Shown: positions 51,944-63,534 of the stretch, piece by piece
How positions within the stretch are numbered: position 1 is the first letter of the stretch
Layout: each line of letters opens with the position of its first letter
Source: Byssothecium circinans
Taxonomy: Eukaryota > Ascomycota > Dothideomycetes > Pleosporales > Massarinaceae
Assembly (NCBI GenBank): GCA_010015675.1
Contig: ML976990.1
Span: 767,285-831,284 of the forward strand
Direction: 5' to 3'
DNA length: 64,000 nt
Position numbers and translations under genes: made by a program
Notes under the pieces: generated by a model
Databases searched by the model: none
What the model was told of the DNA's origin: nothing
The model's input: only the letters and a program-made list of their open reading frames with translations

Positions 51944-53871
51944 AGCTGGACAAAAAAGCCGATGAGCAAGATTTTGTGTTGAAAAATGGATTGGAGTTCT
52001 GCTGAGCAGAGATGTTGGTGGTTGGAATATATAAGGGACCAAGTCTTCGACCAAGATGTATTCTTTGTTGGCCGCCACGTCCTTCATTCCCCGCATCGGG
52101 AATTAGTCGTATCGTCTTCAAAGAAGAGCATAAGTTCCGTTTCTTTCAATTGATGATGTTCATCGCCTAGGATAAATCGTTTTCGACCCTTTTGCGTCCG
52201 AAGCCCTTCCGCATTCAGATCAACCACAAAGCAAAGTTTTTCCACCATTTCCGGGGATGGGGCTCGACATCGGCAGCCATCTATTCTGCGCTTTGTCTAC
52301 CTCATCCCTGGGTTGATCGCCCTCTGATGGCTTTGTGAGTCTTTCTTCGCAAAACCGCTTTCGTCAAGTCATCCACATAATAGCACGAACCATCTCCGAC
52401 GGGCGAGAGATGCAGGCGAGAGATGCACGCAGAAGCCTCGCTCCAACATTCCTACACACCTGGTGGCCCTCGCGGTCCTCTATCCAAGTCTCCAAGTTTT
52501 CTCAACTCGCGATGACCGTACCATGGTAACTCCAGCCCCTCCTTCTGGATTCAACATCACCAAAATCCACATGCCGAGGTCTTATTACGAACCGCGAAAC
52601 GACATGCACCACCCGGAGGCTATATATATATAAACATCCCATCCCAGAAGTATAATAAAATATAAGCCTAAAAAAGTAAGCACCGCTCCACCCCCCTTTC
52701 ACCCCTATCTTACCCCTCATGTGCCCCTGACATCATTTCTTCCTTCCCCTATATATACAAGGAACTGCGCTCGAGGAGCCGGAGATGCTGAGTAGAATAC
52801 GGATGAATTCGTTAGATAAGGAGCCGAGTCTTTCTCCTGAGTGGGAACTACATACAGCCGAGCTAATTCGGAGCGGTCGGAAGAGGGGGAATTTACTCCG
52901 GAGCTAACAAAGGGATTCCTTTGAATGCTCTACACAGTAACTCACACGCACGGGTGCCGGTGGTTTTAGAATTACATCTTTTTGCCCCCCGCGCCCAAAT
53001 TCATTGTATGCTACTAATTAAATTCATTGTATAGGGCCCTATTAGTTTACTAGGGATGTCATTTCCACGTGATTCCAGCTCTAGCCGTATCCCCTACGCT
53101 CCGCGAGTAGACCCTTACCTGTTACACCCTCCCTACCCATTACCAAAAACAACACTAAGGCGTAAAAGTACCCTTATAACGCGCAAGACGGCGACGCCAC
53201 CATCTGTCCCCGGCCTAGTTACCACTCAATACAGTAATTATACGTAACTCTACAGATTACCGTTCCCTCTTTTTTCTTTCTTAGGTAGTACCATGGTATA
53301 TATGATTCCGCAGTTCACTAACAACATCTAACTAAATAAAATACGTGGCGAAAAAGAAAAGGAAGAGAAGATGAAGAAAAGTAGAAGAAAAGAAGAAGAA
53401 GAAGACCTTCCAAACATCGCAATCTACCAGCGTTAAATCCTAGTGCAAATTACATTCCCTCGAACAGGAACGTTCCCTTTCACTTCCACTTTCACTTTTC
53501 ACTTTCAAATTCATCCCAAATCTCTCTCTCCTATCCGTCCACAGCGGGAAACGGATAAAGATAAAACTTCTTTTTTTAGGAGAGGTCTTTAGATAGATAG
53601 ACTAACCTAGAGCGTGAGCGGGGAAAGAAACGGGCTTTAGGTTGAATCAAGGTATCAATCATTCATTGCTTTTGTGTAATTAACTAAAGCACGACTTTTT
53701 GTTCGAATCTCCATCTCAAATGGAAAGCAAAAATTTAGCAGAGAAAAAGTTATCCGCCACGCCAAAGAGATTTGGAACAAGATGCCGACGCCAGGAGTAG
53801 GGCAAGAAAAACACATGTCTACAAATCCCAACTTCCATCCTCTACCCCCGATCCCCAATCATTCAACCTGC
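51944..53871. other. Long intergenic region
   Basis: About 1.9 kb. It holds a TATA-like run (about 52,622-52,633), purine-rich AAG/AGA repeats (about 53,360-53,405), and TA-rich, gene-like but stop-ridden sequence near 52,990-53,330. No supported gene. Confidence 0.45.
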
Positions 53872-55252
53872 TTACTTCTGGTTCTCGGGACGGAGGCTAC
53901 GGACAGCCTTACCCGCGCGCCATATCTCCAGGTTGTCAATCTCGGCAAGCTCCTGCTTGTACTTCTCGCGGTAGTCGGGCTGGGAGTTGAAGTCGAGGGA
54001 CCTTTGCGTCTCGCTGCCGTCCCTGACGGAGTCGTAGAGGTCGTTGAAGACGGGCTTCAGGGTGTCCTTGAAACGCTTGCTCCAGTCGATGGCGCCACGG
54101 CGGGCGGTGGTTGAGCAGGCGGCGTACATGTAGTCCATGCCGTTGGCGCCGATGAGAGGGTAAAGGGACTGGGTAGCCTCCTCGACGGTCTCGTTGAAGG
54201 CCTCCGACGGGGAATGGCCACGCTCACGGAGAACCTCGTACTGGGCAAGGAACATGCCGTGAATACCACCCATCAGGCAGCCACGCTCGCCATAGAGATC
54301 GGAGTAGACCTCCTTCTCGAACGTGGTCTCGTATAGGTATCCGGATCCGACGGCGACACCGAGGGCAATGGCCTTCTCTTGGGCCTTGCCGGTGACATCC
54401 TGGTAAACGGCAACCGAGGAATTGATGCCACGGCCCTCGCGGAAGAGGGTGCGGACGGTGCGGCCGGAGCCCTTGGGGGCGACGAGAATGACGTCAATGT
54501 CGGTGGGAACGTCGACCTTGGTACGGTCCTTGAAGACGGGGGAGAAACCGTGGGAGAAGTAGAGGGTCTGCGAAAGTCAGATTGATGCGTAACTTCAGTG
54601 GTGAGAGTTTGGCATACCTTCTCCTTGGTCAAAAGAGGCTTGATGGAGGGCCAGGTCTCGGACTGGGCGGCATCCGAGAGCAAGTTCATGACAATGGTGG
54701 ACTTGTTGATGGCCTCATCGATGTCGAACAGGTTCTTTCCGGGAACCCAGCCGTCCTGCTCGGCCTCCTTCCATGAAGCACCGTTCTTCCGCACACCGAC
54801 AATGACGTTCAGGCCGTTATCACGGAGGTTAAGACCCTGACCGTGGCCCTGCGAGCCGTAGCCGATGAGGGCGAGGGTGTCATTTTTGAAGTACTCCTAT
54901 CGCAACTGTTAGCTGGAGGTTCTGCTGAGATGGTTTCCGATGCCATTGAGGCGGTGTGGACGTACCAAGAGCTTCTCTTGCGGCCAGTCGGCACGCTCTG
55001 TCGATGGTGAATCAGCATCGTACAATTTTCAACCCAATGAATGTGACGAGTCGTACCGTAGACAGTCTCCTTGGTGCCAGCAAAATCAATCGTCTTGACA
55101 CCACGCGCCTGCTGGAACGACGCAGTAACAGCCGCCTTGGGAGTAGCTCGGGCAGCGCTCAAAGCTGACACAAAAGTGCGCCTCTGCACAGCAGGAGCAA
55201 CCAATTGGCGCGTAGCCTGGCGGAGGACGCGAGCTGCAGGTCTTGAAGCCAT
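53872..55252 (-). CDS. ILV5: Ketol-acid reductoisomerase (Ilv5)
   Basis: Four exons (55252-55057, 54997-54966, 54896-54618, 54567-53872) give 400 residues. The second exon is 32 nt. The enzyme converts acetolactate and acetohydroxybutyrate to dihydroxy acids with NADPH and Mg2+ in valine, isoleucine and leucine synthesis. The first 45 residues are a mitochondrial presequence (basic, Ala/Arg/Ser-rich). The Rossmann fingerprint is LIGYGSQGHGQGLNLRDNG. The knotted C-terminal domain shows SDLYGERGCLMGGIHG, with the metal-binding acidic residues, and YPLIGANGMDYMYAACSTTARRGA. The order and spacing are standard for the fungal enzyme. All introns follow GT-AG rules. Confidence 0.97.
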
Positions 55253-55933
55253 TGTGAATGTGTGGGGGGGTATCTTGAGGGAGGAAGTTGTATAGCGGGC
55301 GTGTGGAGGTATTTAAACCGTGAGTCTGGGGTTGAGTTGGATTTTCCAGAGCTTGAGCGGCCGAACATCGGCGACTTGACGTCGCTTCGGGGAGGAATGT
55401 GCGTCTCCGACAGCTATCTTGGCCGAGCTGAGGACCACGCCCGGCAATGTGGGTTACAACGTCACATCAATATACGTCGCATAACAATAATGCATATGCT
55501 CCAAAATCACGATTCGCTTGCCATGTACATGACGAGAGTACATGTAGCATGCTTTTGACGATGCCTCGCACCATGCAGCAAGCCGCTGGGCATTCACGCC
55601 GCGCATTTCCACTCGCCTTAGCCTTTTGACTGACTGATTTACACCGACGGACTACAATTCGTTGGAGCATTGCTTTCACATTCAAGTATCTGACACGAAC
55701 CTGCTGCATTCACGAGTTTGACGCAGAAGAGAAATAGAGACCTGTATATGCCGACTCCGCGCTGCCCATGTACGCCGTGAAATCAAGATGCTCGCTCCGT
55801 AAACCGATGTATGCGCCATGCAGCCCTCTATAAAACTAGTTGCTCCTTGCCGTCTTCCGTGGAAAATCCCCCTGCCGAGCTGGACTTGCCTGCTACCCTT
55901 GTGTAATAATGTGGTATGTCTCCAGGCTCTCTC
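55253..55933. promoter_or_regulatory. ILV5 upstream region; 3' side of UBC12
   Basis: About 680 bases. No supported gene or distinctive element. Confidence 0.35.
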
Positions 55934-56667
55934 TCACTTCAGCACCCGGTCGAAGTTCTGCCCCTTCACCGTACCGCCGCCCAGAGATGCCCGTACGTTG
56001 CGCTTGAAGCCTTCGCGGTTCTGCTTAAGATCTTCCGCCGCCTCCTTGTTGAGCGGATCGCTCGCGTTGGGCTCGAGAAAGAGGAACTATCCCGGTCAGC
56101 CTGCCGCCCCCGGGTCCCAAATCCCCCGGGGAGAACTCACCTGCAGCCCGACCACCACGGCGTTCAAATTGAGCACCGGCTTCCAGTCCTCTCGCAGGAT
56201 GTTCAAGCACACGTTCCCCTCCAGATCGATGTTGGGGTGGTAGATCTTCTGCGTGCACTTGACCTTGGGCGGATCGTGCGGGAAGTTCTGGTTGATCTTG
56301 AAATCGAACTCGAAGCGGCCGCCCTTATACATGCCCTCGTCGGGATCGATGGTGAGCTTGAAGTTGAGGATGTCGTCGGGGTTGGGGAAGTGCGTCTTCA
56401 TGGTTGTGCCGAGGGAGAGTTCTTCGAGATCTGTAAAATGAAAAGTCAGCGCATGTTGGTCGGTTTCGCCGAGCCGGTGGATACCTTTCTGCGCGCGCAG
56501 TTGGGCCGGCGTGACCTTCTTCTTCTTGCTCGACGCCGCTGCAGCGGCGTCATCTTGCTGCTGCTGTTTCTTCTATCGGATTGTTAGCTTGAGCTCCTTT
56601 GGAGCATACTCTGCCATCATAGACCGCTTCCAACACTACCACGTACCATAGACCATATTTTCATCAT
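55934..56667 (-). CDS. UBC12: NEDD8-conjugating enzyme Ubc12
   Basis: Four exons (56667-56647, 56572-56485, 56430-56141, 56086-55934) give 183 residues. The first exon is only 21 nt (MMKIWSM). Ubc12 takes NEDD8/Rub1 from the E1 and passes it to cullins. The N-terminal extension ([19 protein letters not shown]) is typical and binds the E1. The UBC core includes [37 protein letters not shown] and [11 protein letters not shown] with the catalytic Cys111. The C-terminus [16 protein letters not shown] matches Ubc12. Length and motifs fit the family closely. Confidence 0.95.
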
Positions 56668-57178
56668 CTTGGCGGTATGGTTGTGTGTCTATTCCTCGGT
56701 GTACGCGGCGTTGAAGGCGGATCGCGTGCTTGGTGGGGGGTTGGAACGGTTGAGCGTGACTGGTTGCTGTCTCTGTAAATATTTGTAGGAGGAGCGGAGG
56801 CGATGAGGTCTGCAATAAAAGGCAAACGAGTCAAATAATGTAAGAGTAGCGGAGGGGTTTCGTAAAGCTGTGAAGGGAAAGTTGGTGACGAGCACCGTGG
56901 GGCAAATCGCTGGTGAGTCAGCATGCGGCGATGTCGGGCTCTGATTCGTTGGGCTCTTCAACCTGCACATCAACAATCGCTCAAGCATCAACGAAGCCGT
57001 TGGAGTACATTTTATTCATAGGATCCTCAAGATTGTCCGTTAGCCCTATCGTCCCATACAAACTACATTCAGGATATAAAAAGACATCTACAGTCTTCGA
57101 GACCAGAAGTTCTTCCCACCCATAGACCCGAACGACCTTGAAAGCAACCCCCATAGTCAATCCCAACCCCACAAAACC
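56668..57178. promoter_or_regulatory. Shared bidirectional promoter, UBC12 and RIB7
   Basis: 511 bases between two start codons pointing away from each other. No single site is diagnosed. Confidence 0.45.
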
Positions 57179-57985
57179 ATGGCCAAACCACGAGAAACCC
57201 TCACATTCCCCCCATCCTCCTCCGCACTCATAGCCCCCTACCTGCCCCCCACACCACCCCCACCATCTCCCCTAACAAAACCCTTCGTGACCCTAACCTA
57301 CGCCACCTCCCTCGACGCCTCCCTCTCCCTCGCCCCGGGAATCCAAACCGCACTCTCAGGCTCCGAGTCAAAAGCAATGACGCACTACCTCCGCTCCCGC
57401 CACTCCGCCATCTTGGTAGGCTGCGGCACTGCCATCGCCGACGATCCATCGCTGAATTGCCGGATCGAGGGTGTTGGCGGGTACGGAGGGCAAGGGTTAC
57501 AGGGGCAGCCGAGACCTGTGGTGTTGGATCCGAGGGGACGGTGGGCGCTTAGTGAGGAGAGTAAGGTGGTGAGGCTTGCGAGGGAGGGCAGGGGGAGGGC
57601 GCCGTGGGTGTTTACGGTGGGGGATGTGGAGGGGGGGAGGAGGGCGGTTTTGGAGGGCGTGGGAGGGAGGTTTATCAAGATTGAGTCGGAGGAGGGGAGG
57701 ATGGATTGGGGGGATGCTCTGAGGGTGTTGGGCGAAGAGGGGGTGGAGAGTGTTATGGTTGAAGGCGGGGGCGATGTTATTAATACGCTGCTTTCGCCGG
57801 AACATTTCGGACTTGTGGATTCGGTTATTGTTACGATGGCGCCGACGTGGTTGGGGAAGGGCGGTGTGGCGGTTATTCCGGAGGAAAGACGGGACGGGCA
57901 GGGTCATAAGATAGCAGTTGGGCGGTTGAGGGATGTCAAATGGGTGCCATTAGGAGACGATGTAGTACTTTGTGGGAGACCGTAG
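57179..57985 (+). CDS. RIB7: Pyrimidine reductase of riboflavin synthesis (Rib7)
   Basis: A single-exon gene of 268 residues. The RibD C-terminal-type domain reduces the ribosylamino-pyrimidinone phosphate in the fungal riboflavin pathway, using NADPH. Visible motifs: PFVTLTYATSLDASLSLAPG (substrate/cofactor strand), GSESKAMTHYLRSRHSAILVG (helix and strand of the core), GTAIADDPSLNCR and VVLDPRGRW. Next comes VESVMVEGGGDVINTLLS, the GGG loop that binds the nucleotide. The C-terminus closes with LGKGGVAVIPEE and DVVLCG. No targeting signal. The enzyme is probably cytosolic. Confidence 0.93.
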   Translation: MAKPRETLTFPPSSSALIAPYLPPTPPPPSPLTKPFVTLTYATSLDASLSLAPGIQTALSGSESKAMTHYLRSRHSAILVGCGTAIADDPSLNCRIEGVGGYGGQGLQGQPRPVVLDPRGRWALSEESKVVRLAREGRGRAPWVFTVGDVEGGRRAVLEGVGGRFIKIESEEGRMDWGDALRVLGEEGVESVMVEGGGDVINTLLSPEHFGLVDSVIVTMAPTWLGKGGVAVIPEERRDGQGHKIAVGRLRDVKWVPLGDDVVLCGRP

Positions 57986-58026
57986 GCTATTCGCCCGCCA
58001 AATCCAAGAGTGAAAATCATAGTCAT

Positions 58027-59085
58027 CTATGGACCTGATTCCGTTGATATCTTGTCTGAAGATATCTCATCTTCTGCACTCATGTCACTGTCGACACTCT
58101 TCGCTTCCAACCCAAACTCGCTCCACGGGAGGACATCAGCCACTTTTCCGTCGAACAGCTGCTTCACGCTCTCCTCTACATCCTGCGTCAACTGAATCGC
58201 AAGATTCCCATCCCATCCGCGCTGCTGCCTCTTACGGGCCAAGACGTCGCCCACCCCGAAAGGGTCCTTCAACCACAGTGCGTACCCATACTTCTCCTCA
58301 CCCCGTACCGTCTCCTCGAGGTCAGCCCTTGACATGACGGGATCAATCCCCTGGACTTGGACTCGATCCGGCGGCCACTTGATTGCAGGGGCATGCAGGT
58401 CCAAGAACCGCTTCGACTTGAACGCATGTGTGATGATGCGGATCTGCTTGGGATATTTGCCTGTAGTGCGCCGAAAGAGAAGGATGCTAAGCAGGAGGTT
58501 CTGGAAGGAATCGGTAGCGTACTCTTCGAGCAGTATCCTTCGGTTTGCCAAAAGCTGCTGAACCCGCCCTTCGCCTTGACTTCCTTCAACGAGCTCGCAC
58601 GCAAGTGCTGCGTTGTAGTACGATCTAGCTTCGCTCAGAGGTGTGAGGGAGCCCTTTGTCGACCCACCGCTTAGGATGAGAAGCGTGTCGTCCTTGGGCG
58701 CACGGCTCAAGGCGTCCACGCCCGATAAAACATGCGCCATGAATGTCTCCTGTTCGCCCGGATTGCCTGTATCTGGATTGGACTTTTGAAAGGGCGCGAG
58801 GTACCAATTGTTCTCATTGTAGGGACTGTGCAGCGGGAGGCTTGGGGAAGAGGCATCTGGATGGAAGATGGCGTGGCAGCAGACTATGACCAGATTTTCT
58901 ATGCCTTTGAAGCTCGGTGGTGGGATCACATGCTCAGGGTGGGTGAAATGCTCCGACTCTTCTACAGTCGATGCCACAGGTTCGGCGGGCCGCTCATCAG
59001 CCTTTACGTAGGGAGATGTTTGAAAGGTGCGCGCGCGCTGGAAGTGCGATTTGGGTAATTTTCTTGAAGGTGTGGGTGCTGCCAT
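58027..59085 (-). CDS. DUF218 (YdcF-like) domain protein
   Basis: A single-exon frame of 352 residues. The DUF218 domain spans about residues 60-300, with ENLVIVCCHAIF, LLILSGGSTKGSLTPLSEARSYYNAA, LLEEYATDSFQNLLLSILLFR and IRIITHAFKSKRFLDLHAPAI. The first and third blocks give the conserved acidic and glutamate positions of the fold. Bacterial members bind nucleotide-like ligands. The fungal role is unknown. The N-terminal 45 residues are basic and Ser/Arg-rich and could be a targeting peptide. The tail is acidic. It is convergent with RIB7, with only about 40 bases between. Confidence 0.85.
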   Translation of the reverse strand: MAAPTPSRKLPKSHFQRARTFQTSPYVKADERPAEPVASTVEESEHFTHPEHVIPPPSFKGIENLVIVCCHAIFHPDASSPSLPLHSPYNENNWYLAPFQKSNPDTGNPGEQETFMAHVLSGVDALSRAPKDDTLLILSGGSTKGSLTPLSEARSYYNAALACELVEGSQGEGRVQQLLANRRILLEEYATDSFQNLLLSILLFRRTTGKYPKQIRIITHAFKSKRFLDLHAPAIKWPPDRVQVQGIDPVMSRADLEETVRGEEKYGYALWLKDPFGVGDVLARKRQQRGWDGNLAIQLTQDVEESVKQLFDGKVADVLPWSEFGLEAKSVDSDMSAEDEISSDKISTESGP

Positions 59086-60616
59086 GGGTGTGCTCCCAAG
59101 TGAGGTCGGATCGATGGGTCTCGGTAATGGTCAGGGGTACTGCGGAAGTTGCTGTCAGCAAACGATGTGTCGTCTTCACAAAGGGAAAATGCGGAGAGAT
59201 GGCAGCAACGCTCCTTCCACATGTGTGGTTATGGTTAAGAGGAGACAGTTTTCGGCAAGACAGTAACACCAGCAACTTCAGGCTAACACGAAGGTCGTTG
59301 CAACACACTATACGGAGTACAGAATGTACGATGAATTACTACACATGGCGAGCGCAGGGGAAGGTAGATGGCGGGTATCGTGCGGGAATTGCAGGGAGGA
59401 TCTCGGGAGTCGGTGAGGCAGTCGGACCCTGACATGGATTGAGTGTAAGACGCTTGTTCGAAGGCTATGTATCTGCCAGCTCTACAGAAGCCACCGTGCG
59501 GGCGATTGCTCTTCCATTATTATTATTGCTGCGTGAAGTGTGAATGGCGAAAGACCGGCTGAGGATCGTCGCAGGGTTTCCCATCCAGGAGGCGCGTTTG
59601 CTGACGCCACAGCTATTTTGCGCTTCTTGGAAGGCGACCAAGGGTCAAGGCGGCCTGAAACATAGGAAGGCCAATCCCAGGGGCCGTTGGTGGGAGTTCA
59701 ACGGCGGGAAAGGGGGACAGTAACAGTTGATGTTGCGGGGAAGACATGGTTGAAGACATGGTTGAAGACACGTTTGGCAGGCGGCGTGACGTATGACGTG
59801 GACGTACCTCTTTACAATCAAGTGCCGGGGCTATTGATCAAGCAGAGAAAGGCCGGCGTGCCAGCAAGAATAATCAAATGCAGCTCGAGGAGTGGGAGCA
59901 GGTGTTGGTGAGGCTGAGCATGGCAGATGTCAGCATGCATGTGTGCTTTGATCTCACGGACTGGCCGTGTGGAGCTGGGCACAACTTACAAGCACGCTCA
60001 CAAGTCTCACGCTGCACAATAATATTGGGCTTGAGAGTTTTGCTAGTTGGTAGCTGATCAACTAGAGGCTAAAATTAGGTGCATTTGCATTACAGTACAC
60101 AGTATAGTAAATAGGCGATGCTACAGCTGCGCCACAGCCAAAGAGACTGCATGTGCCTCTTCTGGGCATTACCTATTATATCGGAAGTCAAGTTCTTCGT
60201 GAACAGCATATGACTGATGAGAGACATTCTTCGCGCCATATTTCAGGACGGCGCGTGAAACAGCATCCAGCCATTCAGGCGCGCGTTTCACCCTTCACCC
60301 AGCATTCCGTTCGCCTCTAGTCCTCTTTCGCAGCCCCCGCGAGCCTGCCAGTGCCAGTGCCAGTGCCAGTGCCAACCCAGCCCCATCATCACTAAACCCC
60401 TTTCGACCCGGCGGCGCATTGGACCTCGCCCTCAGCCTCAGCTCTCTCCTGGCCAACTTTTGTCTCCTCTTCTTTTCTTTCCTTCCCTTCTTTATCAATC
60501 CCGGCCCGTCGAGCTGCCATCTTCTCCTTCCACATCCCGCTTTGCCCATCGCTCCCACCCCGCCTCTGTCGCTCTGTCGCTCGCTCAGGGTCTGACAGAC
60601 ACCCCAACCGCACGTC
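59086..60616. promoter_or_regulatory. Divergent promoters of DUF218 and chitin synthase genes
   Basis: About 1.5 kb between two start codons pointing away from each other. It contains a 12-bp tandem repeat near 59,740-59,770, a TGCCAG hexanucleotide array at 60346-60375 and a pyrimidine-rich leader just before the chitin synthase ATG (60,440-60,600). No other gene supported. Confidence 0.45.
60346..60375. repeat. Hexanucleotide array (TGCCAG)n
   Basis: Five consecutive TGCCAG-type units upstream of the chitin synthase start. Confidence 0.85.
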
Positions 60617-63534
60617 ATGGCCTACCAACCCCCCGGTGGAAATACCGGCTACGGCTACGGCGAGCAAAACGCCCCTGTACGTGCCTCCCCATCTCGCGAG
60701 CATCAACAGCAGTGTAGGACTGTAGGACGGGAACTAACGTGACTACGTGCAGCACCCCTACGACAACACACGACAGTACGAGGACCAGTCGCTCCTGCAC
60801 TCGAACCCCACGGGCGTGAACCCTGGGCCCTTCGACGACCACCAGGGCGTGTACGGCCAGGGCCACGATGTGCGTCCGCAGTCGACCTACAGCCTGACGG
60901 AGACATATGCCTCTGATGCCCCGACCACACAATATCCCGCACCGTCGCAGACGGGCTCCGACGTCTACTCGGCCACGGGCGGCTACGACCCGTCCCTCGA
61001 GTATGGCGCTCCGCAGCGCGCTCCCTCGCCATACAGCCGCAGCGAGACCAGCTCGACGGCAGACTGGCGCCATCGCCAGCAGCCCGGCGGCGGCGTGGGC
61101 CTCAAGCGTGGAATGACGCGCAAGGTCAAGCTCGTGCAGGGCTCCGTCCTCAGCGCCGACTACCCCGTGCCCAGTGCCATCCAAAACGCCATCCAGGCCA
61201 AGTACCGCAATGACCTGGAGAGCGGCAGCGAGGAGTTCACCCACATGCGATGTACGTCTCTCATGTCATCTATCATACCTGTGCACGTGACGCTAACTGG
61301 TGCCAGACACGGCCGCGACCTGCGACCCCAACGACTTCACCCTCAAGAATGGCTACAATCTGCGGCCCGCCATGTACAACCGCCACACCGAGCTGCTCAT
61401 TGCCATCACCTACTACAATGAGGACAAGGTGCTCACCGCCCGCACCCTGCACGGTGTCATGCAAAACATCCGTGACATTGTCAACCTGAAGAAGTCCGAG
61501 TTCTGGAACAAGGGCGGTCCTGCCTGGCAGAAGATCGTCGTCTGCCTGGTTTTCGACGGCATCGACCCCTGCGACAAGGGCACGCTCGATCTGCTCGCTA
61601 CCGTCGGTATCTACCAGGACGGTATCATGAAGAAGGACATCGACGGACGTGAGACTGAGGCCCATATCTTTGAGTACACCACGCAGCTTTCTGTGACGCC
61701 CAACCAGCAGCTCATCCGCCCCCATGATGACAGTGCCAGCACCCTGCCGCCCGTGCAGATGATGTTCTGTCTCAAGCAGAAGAACAGCAAGAAGATCAAC
61801 TCGCATCGTTGGCTCTTCACTGCGATTGGCCGCATCCTGAACCCCGAGGTGTGCATTCTGCTCGATGCCGGTACCAAGCCCGGTCCCAAGTCGCTTCTAG
61901 CCCTCTGGGAAGCTTTCTACAACGACAAGGATCTCGGTGGTGCTTGCGGTGAGATCCACGCCATGTTGGGTAAGGGCTGGAAGAATCTGCTCAATCCTCT
62001 CGTTGCCGCCCAGAACTTCGAGTACAAGATTTCCAACATTCTCGACAAGCCGCTGGAGTCGTCTTTTGGTTATGTGTCCGTGTTGCCCGGTGCCTTCTCT
62101 GCCTACCGGTACCGCGCCATCATGGGCCGCCCGCTGGAGCAGTACTTCCACGGCGACCACACCCTCGCCAAAATCCTTGGAAAGAAGGGCATTGAGGGTA
62201 TGAACATCTTCAAGAAGAACATGTTCTTGGCCGAAGATCGTATTCTCTGTTTCGAGCTGGTCGCCAAAGCTGGTTCCAAGTGGCACTTGACCTACGTCAA
62301 AGCTTCCAAGGGTGAAACTGATGTGCCTGAAGGGGCTGCCGAATTCATTGGCCAGCGTCGTCGTTGGCTGAACGGCTCTTTCGCCGCCGGCATCTACTCG
62401 CTCATGCACTTTGGCCGTATGTACAAGAGTGGTCACAACATCCTGCGAATGTTCTTCCTGCACATTCAGATGCTCTACAATGTCTTCCAGACCCTTCTGG
62501 CATGGTTCTCTCTGGCTTCGTTCTGGCTCACTACCTCTGTCATCATGTCTTTGGTCGGCACTCCCGATCCCAAGGACGCGCAGAAGAAAGCCTGGCCGTT
62601 CGGCAACAAGTTCACCCCCATCTTCAACACCGTCGTCCAGTACATATACCTCGCTTTCCTTGGGTTGCAGTTCATTCTCGCCCTTGGCAACCGTCCTAAG
62701 GGTTCCAAGTGGTCCTATCTGACTTCCTTTGTCGTCTTCGGCCTCATTCAGCTCTACATCATTGTCCTTTCCATCTACCTCGTGGTCAAGGCCTTTACGA
62801 ACCCAAAAATTGTCGGTATCAAGACAGACAGCCTTGGCAACTTCTTCGGTTCGTTTGCCGATGACAAGGGCATTGGCATCATCTTGCTGGCTTTGGCTTC
62901 GACTTTTGGCCTTTACTACGTGGCTTCGTTCCTTTATATGGACCCCTGGCACATGTTTACCTCCTTCCCGCAGTATCTACTCATCATGTCGTCGTATGTC
63001 AACATTCTCAACGTCTACGCTTTCAGCAACTGGCACGACGTTTCCTGGGGCACCAAGGGTTCGGACAAGGCTGATGTCTTGCCATCCGCAAAGACCGAAA
63101 AGGGCAAGGACGGAAAGCATACAGTGATTGAGGAGCCCGACTTGCCGCAAGCCGACATTGATAGTCAGTTTGAGGCCACAGTCAAGCGTGCACTCGCACC
63201 CTACATCCCGCCGGTTGAAGATGAAAAGAAGTCCCTGGACGATTCGTACAAGTCTTTCCGTACCCACTTGTGCACAGCATGGATCGGCATGAATGCTCTT
63301 CTCGCCGTTGGTGTCATGCAGGATGACATGGACAAGTTTGGTTTCTCCGTAAGTTGTTTGTTTTACAGGAGTATGGATTTCTGCTAACATTGACAGTCAA
63401 CTGCCACCGACCGTACGGCGTTCTTCTTCAGAATTCTTCTGATCGCCACCGCCATTCTAGCCGTCATCCGTTTCATAGGTTGCTTGTGGTTCTTGGGTCG
63501 CAGTGGTATCTTCTTCTGCGTCCGCAGGAGATAG
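60617..63534 (+). CDS. chsB: Class III chitin synthase
   Basis: Four exons (60617-60676, 60753-61251, 61307-63348, 63397-63534) give 912 residues. It is a plasma-membrane family-2 glycosyltransferase that polymerises UDP-GlcNAc into cell-wall chitin. The first 170 residues are Gly/Tyr/Gln/Pro-rich and cytosolic. The catalytic core includes [55 protein letters not shown] and [10 protein letters not shown] (about residues 536-545). Several membrane helices follow ([19 protein letters not shown] onward). The terminal segment with [11 protein letters not shown] and [16 protein letters not shown], supplied by the last exon, fits class III (ChsB) best; the class name is inference. The gene is intact, and its splice borders keep a single frame. 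Confidence 0.95.

Noticed and set aside
61897..62952. Minus-strand frame of 351 codons inside the chitin synthase
   Set aside because: Antisense shadow of a highly biased coding region.
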